A stretch of DNA of 64,000 bases from Streptomyces cellulosae (lineage in GTDB: Bacteria; Actinomycetota; Actinomycetes; Streptomycetales; Streptomycetaceae): the NCBI GenBank assembly GCA_014655195.1, contig BNBH01000033.1, forward strand, positions 1-64,000. The letters are read 5' to 3'. The notes below the pieces were generated by a model, which worked only from the letters and a program-made list of their open reading frames with translations, was not told the origin of the DNA and searched no databases. The translations under genes and the position numbers were made by a program. Position 1 is the first letter of the stretch. Every line of letters begins with the position of its first letter. Positions 1 through 7,902 of this stretch are shown here, in pieces.

Positions 1-17
1 CCCCCCGCACGTCGTCA

Positions 18-52
18 CGGCACGGCGCCCCGCACCCCGGGACGCCGTGCCG
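18..52. repeat. 10-bp inverted repeat upstream of the gntP-like gene
   Basis: Positions 18-27 and 43-52 are perfect reverse complements (arm CGGCACGGCG) with a 15-base loop. No T tract follows. The element lies between the window edge and the permease start at 102, so it may be the terminator of an unseen upstream gene (a gluconate kinase would be usual) or a leader hairpin. The sequence does not decide between these. Confidence 0.5.
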
Positions 53-101
53 CGATCCCCCCTGCCCGAAAGCACCATGCCCTTACCCAGAGGACCCCCC
101 G

Positions 102-1589
102 ATGTCCCATCCGCTCCTCCCGCTCGCCGCCTCCGCGCCCGCCGAGACACCACCGCACACCGGAGGACTGCTCCTCCTGATCGACGGCACCGCCGGCCTG
201 CTCACCGTGGCCGCCATCGGCATCGCCCTGCTGCTCTTCCTGATCATCAAGGTCCGCCTCCAGCCGTTCGTCGCGCTGCTCGGCGTCTCCATAGCCGTCG
301 GCCTGCTCGCCGGCCTGTCGGTCACCGAACTCTTCGGCACCGTGCAGAAGTCGGACGCGGTGTCCACCATCGAGTCCGGGATGGGCGGCATCCTCGGCCA
401 TGTCGCGATCATCATCGGCCTGGGCACCATGCTCGGCGCGATCCTCGAAGTCAGCGGTGGCGCCGAGGTATTGGCGGGCCGGCTGCTCGGACTGTTCGGC
501 GAGAAGCGGGCGCCCCTCGCGATGGGCCTGACCGGCCTCATCTTCGGCATCCCCGTCTTCTTCGACGTCGGCATCTTCGTCCTCGCGCCCATCGTCTACG
601 CCGCCGCCAAACGCTCCGGCAAGTCGATCCTGCTCTACTGCCTCCCCCTCCTCGCCGGTCTCTCCGTCACCCACGCCTTCCTGCCCCCGCACCCGGGCCC
701 GGTGGCCGCCGCCGGACTGCTCCACGTCGACCTCGGCTGGGTCATCCTCATGGGCGTCGTCTGCGGCCTCCCCGCCGTCGCCGCCGCGTGGGTCTACTCG
801 GCCTGGATCGGCAAGCGCATTTTTGTCGCCGTCCCACAGGACATGGTGGAGGCCGCGCAGGAGGCCAAGGACGCCGTCGCCGCCGAACAGCGCGTGTCGG
901 GCGTGCGGCCGCGCGAGACGCCGGTGCCGCTCGGCACGGTCCTCGGCATCATCGGCACGCCGCTCGTCCTGATCCTCGCGGCGACCTTCTCCTCCATCGC
1001 GCTGGACCCGTCCACCCTGCGCTCGGTGATCGAGTTCTTCGGCCACCCGTTCGTGGCGCTCACCCTCGCCCTGTTCCTCGCGTACTACCTGCTGGGCATC
1101 CGGCGCGGCTGGTCCCGCAAGTCCCTGGAGACCGTGTCCACTTCCTCGCTGAAGCCGGTCGGCAACATCCTGCTGGTGGTCGGCGCGGGCGGCGTCTTCG
1201 GCGCGGTCCTCAAGGGCAGCGGGGTCGCGCAGGCCCTGTCCGACACCTTCAACGACGTCGGTCTGCCGGTCATCGTGCTGTCGTACCTGATCTCCGTGGT
1301 GCTGCGGGTCGCGCAGGGCTCGGCGACGGTGGCGATCGTGACGACCGCCGGCATCGTGGCGCCGCTGCTGTCCGAGGGCGACCACTCGCAGGCGTTCGTG
1401 GCGCTCGTCATCATGGCCATCTCGGCCGGCTCCATCTTCGCCTCGCACGTCAACGACGGCGGGTTCTGGATGGTCGCCAAGTACTTCGGCATCAGCGAGC
1501 GGGACACGCTGAAGACATGGACGGTGCTGGAGAGCGTGCTGTCGGTGGCCGGGTTCGTGGTCGCGGCGGCGCTGAGCCTGGTCGTGTGA
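102..1589 (+). CDS. gntP: GntP-family gluconate:H+ symporter
   Basis: A 495-residue integral membrane protein with about 12-14 hydrophobic segments along its whole length, close to the usual ~450-residue GntP size plus a short N-terminal extension. GntP-type features include 'GLGTMLGAILEVSGGAE' near residue 107, the 'FLPPHPGPVAAA' loop near residue 190 and a C-terminal 'SHVNDGGFWM' motif. GntP permeases import gluconate or related sugar acids with protons across the cytoplasmic membrane. A purine-rich AGAGGA precedes the ATG by about 7 bases. A kinase or GntR partner, if present, lies upstream of the window. The family is secure, but the exact substrate is inferred. Confidence 0.9.
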   Translation: MSHPLLPLAASAPAETPPHTGGLLLLIDGTAGLLTVAAIGIALLLFLIIKVRLQPFVALLGVSIAVGLLAGLSVTELFGTVQKSDAVSTIESGMGGILGHVAIIIGLGTMLGAILEVSGGAEVLAGRLLGLFGEKRAPLAMGLTGLIFGIPVFFDVGIFVLAPIVYAAAKRSGKSILLYCLPLLAGLSVTHAFLPPHPGPVAAAGLLHVDLGWVILMGVVCGLPAVAAAWVYSAWIGKRIFVAVPQDMVEAAQEAKDAVAAEQRVSGVRPRETPVPLGTVLGIIGTPLVLILAATFSSIALDPSTLRSVIEFFGHPFVALTLALFLAYYLLGIRRGWSRKSLETVSTSSLKPVGNILLVVGAGGVFGAVLKGSGVAQALSDTFNDVGLPVIVLSYLISVVLRVAQGSATVAIVTTAGIVAPLLSEGDHSQAFVALVIMAISAGSIFASHVNDGGFWMVAKYFGISERDTLKTWTVLESVLSVAGFVVAAALSLVV

Positions 1590-1690
1590 CGCCGGTCGGC
1601 GCGGTGAGACGTGGTGCCCGTGTAGTCGTCCGATAACGAAGTCGGGGCTGGCTGTGACGCGCACAGGTTCGTCGACCATACTCCTGCGGT

Positions 1691-2302
1691 GTGGAGCAGC
1701 GCATAGGTTCGAGCAGCAGCAAGCCCCTGGAGGGCGCCGGGTTCGACCCGGCCTTCATCCCCGGGCTCACCGCGCCCGCGACCGGCCGCGAGGAGGACAC
1801 GAAGGACACGCAGGACGCGCCCGGCACGGACGAGGACGGGACCGTCGACGACACGGCGACGGAAGCCGCCTCGGAGGCCGAGGAGTCGGAGCACTCCGGT
1901 GACTCCCCGGCCGCCGGGGACGACGAGCCGGAACCCGCCCCCGACGGACCCGTCTTCGAGGCGTCCGACCGCCGTGCCGCCCTCGTCGCCGACCACCGCG
2001 GCGTGCGGCTGAGGCTGGACGACCAGGAGTGCGAGTTCCGCTGGGACGAGATCGGCGCGGTGGAGACGGCGACGGCCCGCTTCGGCAAGCGGTACACCGT
2101 CACCGTCCACACCCCCGACCGGCGTTGGTACCCGATCGAGATCGAGGCCGACGCACGCCGCCGGTTCGCCGAGTGGGACGCGGCCCTGGACAAGGTCCTC
2201 GACGCGTACTTCGACGACGGCGCCGAGGAGCCCGTCCAGGAGGACGAGGCCGAGGACCGGGCGGAGTCCGAGGACAAGGCCGAGGCCGCCGACCGCGCCT
2301 GA
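1691..2302 (+). CDS. Conserved acidic hypothetical protein
   Basis: A 203-residue protein with a GTG start. Residues ~25-90 and the last ~25 are low-complexity and rich in Asp, Glu and Ala. The middle (~95-175) looks folded, with alternating beta-type segments such as 'GVRLRLDDQECEFRWDEI' and 'RYTVTVHTPDRRWYPIEI', resembling a small PH-like or DUF-type beta domain. There is no signal peptide or membrane segment, so it is probably cytoplasmic. I do not recognise a named family. It stands alone between gntP and the Nramp-like gene on the same strand, and its weak upstream ribosome binding site makes the start uncertain. Confidence 0.7.
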   Translation: MEQRIGSSSSKPLEGAGFDPAFIPGLTAPATGREEDTKDTQDAPGTDEDGTVDDTATEAASEAEESEHSGDSPAAGDDEPEPAPDGPVFEASDRRAALVADHRGVRLRLDDQECEFRWDEIGAVETATARFGKRYTVTVHTPDRRWYPIEIEADARRRFAEWDAALDKVLDAYFDDGAEEPVQEDEAEDRAESEDKAEAADRA

Positions 2303-2324
2303 CCGGGGGCCGGCTCCCCGGCGA

Positions 2325-2394
2325 TCACCGGTTCTGCGTGCGGCCGGCCGTCCCCGCCAGGGGAATCGGCCACCCTGCCACGCAGAACCGGTGA
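2325..2394. other. Elaborate nested hairpin upstream of the Nramp-like gene
   Basis: Positions 2325-2340 and 2379-2394 form a perfect 16-base-pair stem (arm TCACCGGTTCTGCGTG). The 38-base interior folds again: 2346-2355 pairs with 2360-2371 (GGCCGTCCCC against GGGGA..CGGCC, with a two-base bulge and a GCCA loop). It lies 22 bases after one gene and 53 bases before the next on the same strand. It could be a terminator, although no T tract follows, or a structured leader or operator for the transporter. Confidence 0.6.
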
Positions 2395-2446
2395 AGATCC
2401 CGCACGCCCTCTTGCCGGACCGGCACCCGTCCGCTTTCTTGACCCC

Positions 2447-3769
2447 ATGGCGGACACCACGGGAAACACCCAGGACATCGGCGCGATGGACGGCCCCGGC
2501 CCGCAGCCGCGCCGGTCCAGTTGGCGCTACATCGGCCCCGGCATCGTCGTCGCCGCGACCGGCGTGGGCGCCGGGGACCTCGTTGCCACCCTCATCGCCG
2601 GCAGCAACTTCGGCTACACCCTCCTGTGGGCGGCCGTCGTCGGCTGCCTGGTGAAGATTTCGCTCGCGGAGGCGTGCGGCCGGTGGCACCTGTCCACCGG
2701 CCGCACCCTGTTCGACGGCTGGGCCAGCCTCGGCCCGTGGACCACCTGGTTCTTCGCCGTCTACGCCGTCATCTGGGGCTTCGTCTACGGCGCCGCCGCG
2801 ATGTCGTCCAGCGCCCTGCCGCTCCAGGCGCTGTTCCCGAGTGTGATGGACCTCGAGTACTGGGGCATCGCCTGCGGCCTGGTGGGCCTGGTCTTCGTCT
2901 GGTTCAACAAGTACGCGGTGTTCGAGAAGGTCATGACCGTCCTGGTGGGCGTCATGTTCGTGGTCACCGTGTACCTGGCGTTCCGCGTCACCCCGAACCT
3001 GGGCGACGCCTTCGCCGGCCTCCTCCCCGTGCTGCCCGACGAGGAGGACTCCATCCTCAACACCCTCGGCCTGATCGGCGGCGTCGGCGGCACCATCACG
3101 CTGGCCGCCTACGGCTACTGGGTCAACGCCAAGGGCTGGACCAGCAGCGGCTGGATGAAGGTCATGCGGCTGGACAACCGGGTCGCCTACATCACCACCG
3201 GCATCTTCGTCGTCGCGATGCTCTTCGTCGGCGCGGAGCTGCTGCACTCGGCGAACATCGCCATCTCCGGCGGCGACCAGGGCCTCATCCAGCTCGGTGA
3301 CATCCTGGAGGACCGGTACGGGAAGACCACCGGCGTCCTGTTCCTGGTCGGCTTCTTCGCCGCCTCCTTCACCTCCCTGATCGGCGTCTGGCACGGCGTG
3401 AGCCTGATGTTCGCCGACTTCCTCGCCCGGCAGCGCGGCGAGCGGCAGGCGCGCGCCGACGAGCTGGCCTCCGGCCGCCGGGAACGCTCCTGGACCTTCC
3501 GCGCGTACCTGCTGTGGCTGACGTTCCCGCCGATGGTCCTGCTGTTCCAGGACGAGCCGTTCCGCCTGATCATCATCTACGGCGTCCTCGGCGCGGCGTT
3601 CATGCCGTTCCTGGCGCTGACCCTGCTGTGGCTCCTGAACTCCTCCCGCACGCCGCGCGAGTGGCGCAACGGCTACCTCAGCAACGGCATGCTGACGGTC
3701 GCGGGCCTGCTGTTCCTGGTCCTGGCGGTCAAGCAGATCTGGGACCAGCCGTGGTCGGAGTTCTTCTGA
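2447..3769 (+). CDS. Nramp-like divalent metal transporter, variant lacking the DPGN motif
   Basis: A 440-residue membrane protein with about 11 hydrophobic segments. Its first segment aligns with Nramp TM1 ('RYIGPGIVVAATGVGAGD', then 'AGSNFGYTLLW'), which places it in the Nramp/SLC11 superfamily. The canonical DPGN metal-binding turn reads G-A-G-D (about residues 41-44). The TM6 region 'GGTITLAAYGYWVNAKG' (about 220-236) lacks the usual Met-Pro-His. Canonical Nramps import Mn2+ or Fe2+ with protons. With these ligands replaced, the substrate cannot be assigned and could be Mg2+, another ion or an organic solute. It ends 18 bases from the convergent gene below. Confidence 0.8.
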   Translation: MADTTGNTQDIGAMDGPGPQPRRSSWRYIGPGIVVAATGVGAGDLVATLIAGSNFGYTLLWAAVVGCLVKISLAEACGRWHLSTGRTLFDGWASLGPWTTWFFAVYAVIWGFVYGAAAMSSSALPLQALFPSVMDLEYWGIACGLVGLVFVWFNKYAVFEKVMTVLVGVMFVVTVYLAFRVTPNLGDAFAGLLPVLPDEEDSILNTLGLIGGVGGTITLAAYGYWVNAKGWTSSGWMKVMRLDNRVAYITTGIFVVAMLFVGAELLHSANIAISGGDQGLIQLGDILEDRYGKTTGVLFLVGFFAASFTSLIGVWHGVSLMFADFLARQRGERQARADELASGRRERSWTFRAYLLWLTFPPMVLLFQDEPFRLIIIYGVLGAAFMPFLALTLLWLLNSSRTPREWRNGYLSNGMLTVAGLLFLVLAVKQIWDQPWSEFF

Positions 3770-3787
3770 TCCGCGGTTGGATCCGTC

Positions 3788-5053
3788 TCACGCCCCCGCG
3801 TCCCACTCCGTGCTCAGCGCGATCTCCCGCAGCTGCGCCAGGGTGAGCGCGGGGGTGTCGCGCGTGGCGTCCGCGTTCTGGTCGGGCGTGTTGAAGGCGC
3901 TGATCACGACGCGCAGGCCGTCGGGGCGCAGGGTGTCCGCGGTCCACATGACGACGTTCTTGCCGCCCTTCTCCCCGGGCGACTCCCGGGTGACGACCAG
4001 CCTGCCGTCGGGCAGCTTCTCGGCGTCCTTGAACAGTTCGCCGGCCACGTCCGACATACCCGGCTGCACATTGATCTGGACGAGGCTCCCGCCCTTGCCG
4101 TCGTCGACGACGAGGTAGGCGTAGTCGCCGCCCGGGCCGCTCCGGCCGGTCACCTTCAGGTTCTCGGGCAGCAGACCCATCAGCGTCTTGGCGATCGCCC
4201 CGGACCGCCTGCCCTCCGGAGACGCCTCGCCGGTCGCGGACGGCTTCGGGCTCTGCGGCATGGCGGCGGCGACCCGCTTCCACACGTCGGCGGTGACGAC
4301 CTCCTTCAGCTGCTCGACGGAGAGCGGGGGCCGCGGACGGGACACCGGCGCGTCCTTCTGCGCGGGCGCGTTCCACTCGCTCAGGGACACGTGCACCCCG
4401 TCGGGCGTGACCAGTTCGGCGTTCCACCACTTGGTGTCCACCCGCCGGTCCGGGTACTCGTAGCCGCGGAGCAGCATCAGCCGGGAGCCGTCCGGCTGCG
4501 TGGCGCTGGTGCAGTCGTCGTAGCCGACGGTCTTCTTGTCCGGGCACGTCGTCCACTGGGCGGCCTGCTCGCCCCCGGGATCCATCCGGTCGACGCTCAG
4601 CCCGAGTGCCGCCGCGCCCTGGCCGTCGTCGAACACCAGACGCGCGTACGGGGGCATCGTCGACTCCGTGCCCTGGGCCGCCTCCTCGCTGTACGTGCCC
4701 TGCGGCAGCAGTTCCTTGAGCGAGCGCAGCATGTCGTCGCTCGTGAAGGTCTCGGCGGGTGAGGGGCTCGCCGCCGACGGACCCGCGGTGGAGGCGGGGC
4801 CGGCCGCCGCGGAGGTCCGCCGGGGGTCGTGCACGTCGGTCGGCAGGAGCAGCGTCGCGCCCACGCCGACCAGGGCGACCCCGGTCATCCCGCCCAGCAC
4901 GGCCGTGCGCCGCAGCAGCTGCTTCCGCCGCCCGCGCACCTGACCCTGTCCGACGAGGGCGGCCGGGTCGTCCGTGCGGAAGCTGTGGCCGGTGTCGCGC
5001 AGGGCTGCGGCGAACCGGCTCTCGAAGGGGTCCTCGTGCTGGTTCTCGGGCAT
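3788..5053 (-). CDS. Membrane-anchored protein downstream of an ECF-like sigma factor; possible anti-sigma
   Basis: A 421-residue protein with a basic cytoplasmic N-terminus, one membrane segment at about residues 47-67 and an extracytoplasmic region of ~350 residues. The outer region contains two related modules (about 90-240 and 255-415). Each carries an 'LLP' start, a 'LVFDDG'/'LVVDDGKG' strand, a 'DG(V/L)(H/R)V' strand and an 'L..EQLKEVV'/'L..AQLREIA' helix. It begins 63 bases after the sigma factor gene on the same strand, which suggests co-transcription. No HxxxCxxC zinc anti-sigma motif is present, so a regulatory role rests on position and topology only. Confidence 0.75.
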   Translation of the reverse strand: MPENQHEDPFESRFAAALRDTGHSFRTDDPAALVGQGQVRGRRKQLLRRTAVLGGMTGVALVGVGATLLLPTDVHDPRRTSAAAGPASTAGPSAASPSPAETFTSDDMLRSLKELLPQGTYSEEAAQGTESTMPPYARLVFDDGQGAAALGLSVDRMDPGGEQAAQWTTCPDKKTVGYDDCTSATQPDGSRLMLLRGYEYPDRRVDTKWWNAELVTPDGVHVSLSEWNAPAQKDAPVSRPRPPLSVEQLKEVVTADVWKRVAAAMPQSPKPSATGEASPEGRRSGAIAKTLMGLLPENLKVTGRSGPGGDYAYLVVDDGKGGSLVQINVQPGMSDVAGELFKDAEKLPDGRLVVTRESPGEKGGKNVVMWTADTLRPDGLRVVISAFNTPDQNADATRDTPALTLAQLREIALSTEWDAGA

Positions 5054-5116
5054 GACGAACCCACCTTTCTGAGGGTGTGAGCGTATGAGGTCGATGAAGG
5101 GGCCGGGCGGCCGGTG

Positions 5117-5626
5117 TCAGGGGCGGGAGAACTCGTGGAGGTCCTCGCCCAGCAGCTCCCGCAGCCGGCCGAGCGCGCGGACGCAGCGGGTGCGCACGGC
5201 CGCCGAGCTGACGTTCAGCACGTCGGCGGTCTGCTCCACCGAGCGGTCCTCCCAGTAGCGCAGGACGACGACGGCGCGGTCCTTCGCGGGCAGCCGGGCG
5301 AGCGCGGCCATCAGCGTCAGCCGCAGCGGCGCGTCGCCGTCGGCGGTGCCCGGCAGGTCGGGGAACGTGTCGGTCGCCCGCTCCCGGCTGCTGCGCAGCC
5401 GCCGGTGGGCGAGGAAGGTCCGGGTGAGCACGGTCTGCGCGTACGCGGCCGGGTTCTCCGCCCGGGAGACGCGCCCCCAGCGGACGTACAGCCGGCCGAA
5501 GGTCTCCTGCACGAGGTCCTCGGCGAGATGTGTGTCCCCGGCGGTGAGCAGGCACGCGGACCGGTACAGGTGTCCCGCCCGCGCGGAGGCGAACTCCGCG
5601 TAGTCCGCGCCGCGCCGCTGTCTCAT
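5117..5626 (-). CDS. SigE-family (ECF-like) RNA polymerase sigma factor
   Basis: A 169-residue protein containing sigma region 2 (about 10-75, including 'AEDLVQETFGRLYVRW') and region 4 (about 105-160, 'LPAKDRAVVVLRYWEDRS', then the helix-turn-helix 'EQTADVLNVSSAAVRTRCVRAL'). It has no region 1 or 3, as expected for group 4 sigma factors. It would direct RNA polymerase to an extracytoplasmic-stress or specialised regulon. The downstream membrane protein is the natural candidate partner. A GAAAC upstream (5692-5696, minus strand) could belong to an autoregulated promoter, but I could not fix a matching -10. Confidence 0.92.
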   Translation of the reverse strand: MRQRRGADYAEFASARAGHLYRSACLLTAGDTHLAEDLVQETFGRLYVRWGRVSRAENPAAYAQTVLTRTFLAHRRLRSSRERATDTFPDLPGTADGDAPLRLTLMAALARLPAKDRAVVVLRYWEDRSVEQTADVLNVSSAAVRTRCVRALGRLRELLGEDLHEFSRP

Positions 5627-5718
5627 CCGTCGTCCCCCGTCATGCTCCCCGAACCGCTTTCACCTCATTGATGCGGTGGGCCCGGAGAAATGTTTCATGT
5701 GGCGGCGGACACAACGCG

Positions 5719-5754
5719 GACCGCCCCTGTCCGGTGAGCCGGACAGGGGCGGTC
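5719..5754 (-). terminator. Strong hairpin terminator after the chitinase gene
   Basis: Positions 5719-5734 and 5739-5754 form a perfect 16-base-pair GC-rich stem closed by a four-base TGAG loop. It lies 22 bases beyond the chitinase stop codon. There is no long T run, which is common for Streptomyces terminators. Confidence 0.85.
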
Positions 5755-5776
5755 GGGTTGCACGAACCTGCCGGGG

Positions 5777-7483
5777 TTACGGCAGCGCGTGGACGTGCGG
5801 CCCCACCGCGTTGGACCAGGCGTTGCCCGCCGTCGCGTCCCAGTTGGTGGACCAGGTCATCGCGCCGCGCAGGGCCGGGTAGGTCTTCGACGGCTTGAAG
5901 GAGCCGCAGTTGGTGCCGCGGGTCAGGCAGTCCAGGGCGGCGTTCACCACGGACGGCGCCACGTAGCCGCTGCCCGCGCCCCGGGTGGAGGCCGGCAGGC
6001 CGAGGCCCACCTGCGACGGGTCGAGGCCGCCCTCCAGCTGGATGCAGGCCAGCGCGGTGAGGAAGTCCACCGAGCCCTGGCTGTAGACCTTGCCGTCGCA
6101 GCCGAGCATGGAACCGCTGTTGTAGTACTGCATGTTGACGACCGTGAGGATGTCCTTCACGTTGAGCGCGGTCTGGAAGTAGGAGTTGGACGTCGACTGC
6201 ATGTCGATGGTCTGCGGCGCCATCGTCAGGATCATCGACGGGCCCGCCTTCGCGGACAGCGACCGCAGCGCCTGCGTCATGTACGTCGCGTTGAGGCCGT
6301 TCTCCAGGTCGATGTCGACGCCGTCGAAGCCGTACTCCTGCATCAGCGCGTACACCGAGTTGGCGAAGTTGGCGGCGGAGGCGGAGTCGTTGACCGCGAC
6401 GGTGCCCTTCTCGCCGCCCACCGAGATGATGACCTTCTTGCCGGCCGCCTGCTTGGCGCGGACGTCCGCCTTGAACTGGTCGACGGTGTAGCCGTTCAGG
6501 CCCGCCGAGTCCAGGTTGAAGGTGACGGCGCCCGGAGTGCCGGTGGCGTCGGCGAAGGCGACCGCGATGATGTCGTACTGGGCGGGGACGTCGGAGATCC
6601 TCTGCACGGCCGCGCCGTTGTCGAAGTTCTGCCAGTAGCCGGTCACCGCGTGCCGGGGCAGGTCACCGCCCCCGCCGCCGTTCTCCCGCGTCCGCACGGA
6701 CACCGCCGCCGACTTGGCGGACTCGCCCGCCGCGTTGGTCGCGGCGACCTGGAAGCTGTAGGACGTGGACGCCGCGAGCCCGGTCACGGTCGCCGAGGTG
6801 CCGGTCACGGCGGTCGCCCGGGTGCCGTCGCGGTAGACGGTGTAGCCGGTCGCGCCGGACACCGCGTTCCACGTCAGCGTCACCGAGCTCGCCGTCGTGC
6901 CGGAGACGGTCAGCCCGCCCGGGGTGGCCGGGACCGTCGGCTCCGGGTCACCTCCGTCGCCCCCGTCGGGGCCGAGGACGGACAGGTCGTCCACGTAGTA
7001 GGGCTGCTGGCCGTACCAGCCGTGGGTGTAGACCGTCACCGACGTGGTGTTCGAGCCGGTGGAGAAGCCGGTCGACAGCTGCTTCCAGGAGGAGGAGTCC
7101 GGCGTCCAGGTGGACACGTCCGTGGTGCCGGTGCCGGTCACGCCCAGGTAGGCGTACCCGCCCTGCACCCAAGCGCTCAGCCGGTACGTCGAGTTGGGGC
7201 GGACGGCGACCGTCTGGGAACAGCGGGCGTTGTCCTGGCCGGCGGGCGTGGCCTTCAGCGCCGCCGAGCCGCCGTGCACGGGGGAGGAGACGACGGCGCC
7301 GCTGTTCGCGGAGCACGTCCAGCCGCTCAGGCCCGACTCGAACCCGGCGTTCTTCGCGTTGTTGACGTCGGCCGCGGTCGCCTGGCCCGCGCCGGCGAGG
7401 GGAAGGGCGAGGGCCAGGGCGGAGACGAGTGCGGCCGCCCAGGGGCGTCTGCCGCGTCCGGGCGTACGGGATACGCGGTCCAC
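5777..7483 (-). CDS. Secreted GH18 chitinase with carbohydrate-binding and fibronectin III modules
   Basis: A 568-residue secreted enzyme. Residues 1-38 form a signal peptide with a twin-Arg-rich n-region and 'ATA' cleavage site. Residues ~40-170 form a CBM-like beta-sandwich ('NAGFESGLSGWTC', 'YYVDDLSVL'), ~183-268 a fibronectin III domain, a Gly linker follows, and ~278-568 form a GH18 barrel. The catalytic DGxDxDxE motif reads 'FDGVDIDLE', with Glu394 the predicted acid. It should hydrolyse chitin outside the cell to chitooligosaccharides. The promoter carries two DasR-type boxes (7549-7586), so induction by chitin-derived sugars is expected. Confidence 0.95.
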   Translation of the reverse strand: MDRVSRTPGRGRRPWAAALVSALALALPLAGAGQATAADVNNAKNAGFESGLSGWTCSANSGAVVSSPVHGGSAALKATPAGQDNARCSQTVAVRPNSTYRLSAWVQGGYAYLGVTGTGTTDVSTWTPDSSSWKQLSTGFSTGSNTTSVTVYTHGWYGQQPYYVDDLSVLGPDGGDGGDPEPTVPATPGGLTVSGTTASSVTLTWNAVSGATGYTVYRDGTRATAVTGTSATVTGLAASTSYSFQVAATNAAGESAKSAAVSVRTRENGGGGGDLPRHAVTGYWQNFDNGAAVQRISDVPAQYDIIAVAFADATGTPGAVTFNLDSAGLNGYTVDQFKADVRAKQAAGKKVIISVGGEKGTVAVNDSASAANFANSVYALMQEYGFDGVDIDLENGLNATYMTQALRSLSAKAGPSMILTMAPQTIDMQSTSNSYFQTALNVKDILTVVNMQYYNSGSMLGCDGKVYSQGSVDFLTALACIQLEGGLDPSQVGLGLPASTRGAGSGYVAPSVVNAALDCLTRGTNCGSFKPSKTYPALRGAMTWSTNWDATAGNAWSNAVGPHVHALP

Positions 7484-7548
7484 TTGGGGCCTCCGGTGGG
7501 GGAGTTGGGGAGGGAAGCGACGGTGGCCACCGTTGATGCGTCACACCG

Positions 7549-7586
7549 TGGTCCAGACCAATCCGCTTGTCAATAGGTCCAGACCG
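7549..7586 (-). promoter_or_regulatory. Chitinase promoter with paired DasR-type boxes
   Basis: Two near-identical 12-mers, TGGTCCAGACCA (7549-7560) and AGGTCCAGACCG (7575-7586), lie 26 bases apart. Between them is a minus-strand -35 TTGACA (7568-7573), so one box is just upstream of the -35 and the other lies in the -35/-10 spacer. Direct repeats of this sequence, bound by the GntR regulator DasR, are established for Streptomyces chitinase promoters. The -10 is not obvious. Confidence 0.85.
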
Positions 7587-7902
7587 GAAACGGCGGCGCC
7601 CGCGCGCGAGTAGGGCGACGGACGGGTGGGAAGCGTGGCCCGGAGGGACGAGGCGGGTCCGGCGTCAAGCCGGGTGCACGAAACCCACACGGTCGGTGCC
7701 GTATCGAGACCGGCGAGATGATCGACCTGCCCCGATTTGACGCGTTGTGAGTACCAGATGTTGCTGTCCGGCTGTCCAAAGGCTGTTCTCCGGTCACAGA
7801 CCCGCGGATACAGTGCTGAGGTAGTCACGCAGTGAAGTCACGAGGGTGCACCGGAGTAACGCCCGGTGGGCCGACGGGCATGGGGAGAACGGGGAGCCGC
7901 GC

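Noticed and set aside
15..1679. Long minus-strand open frame opposite the gntP-like gene
   Set aside because: It is rich in Arg, Gly, Asp and His with no domain pattern. It is the GC-bias shadow of the real membrane-protein gene.
5667..5696. Autoregulated ECF promoter upstream of the sigma factor gene
   Set aside because: GAAAC is present on the minus strand, but the distance to any plausible -10 is too long for a confident call.
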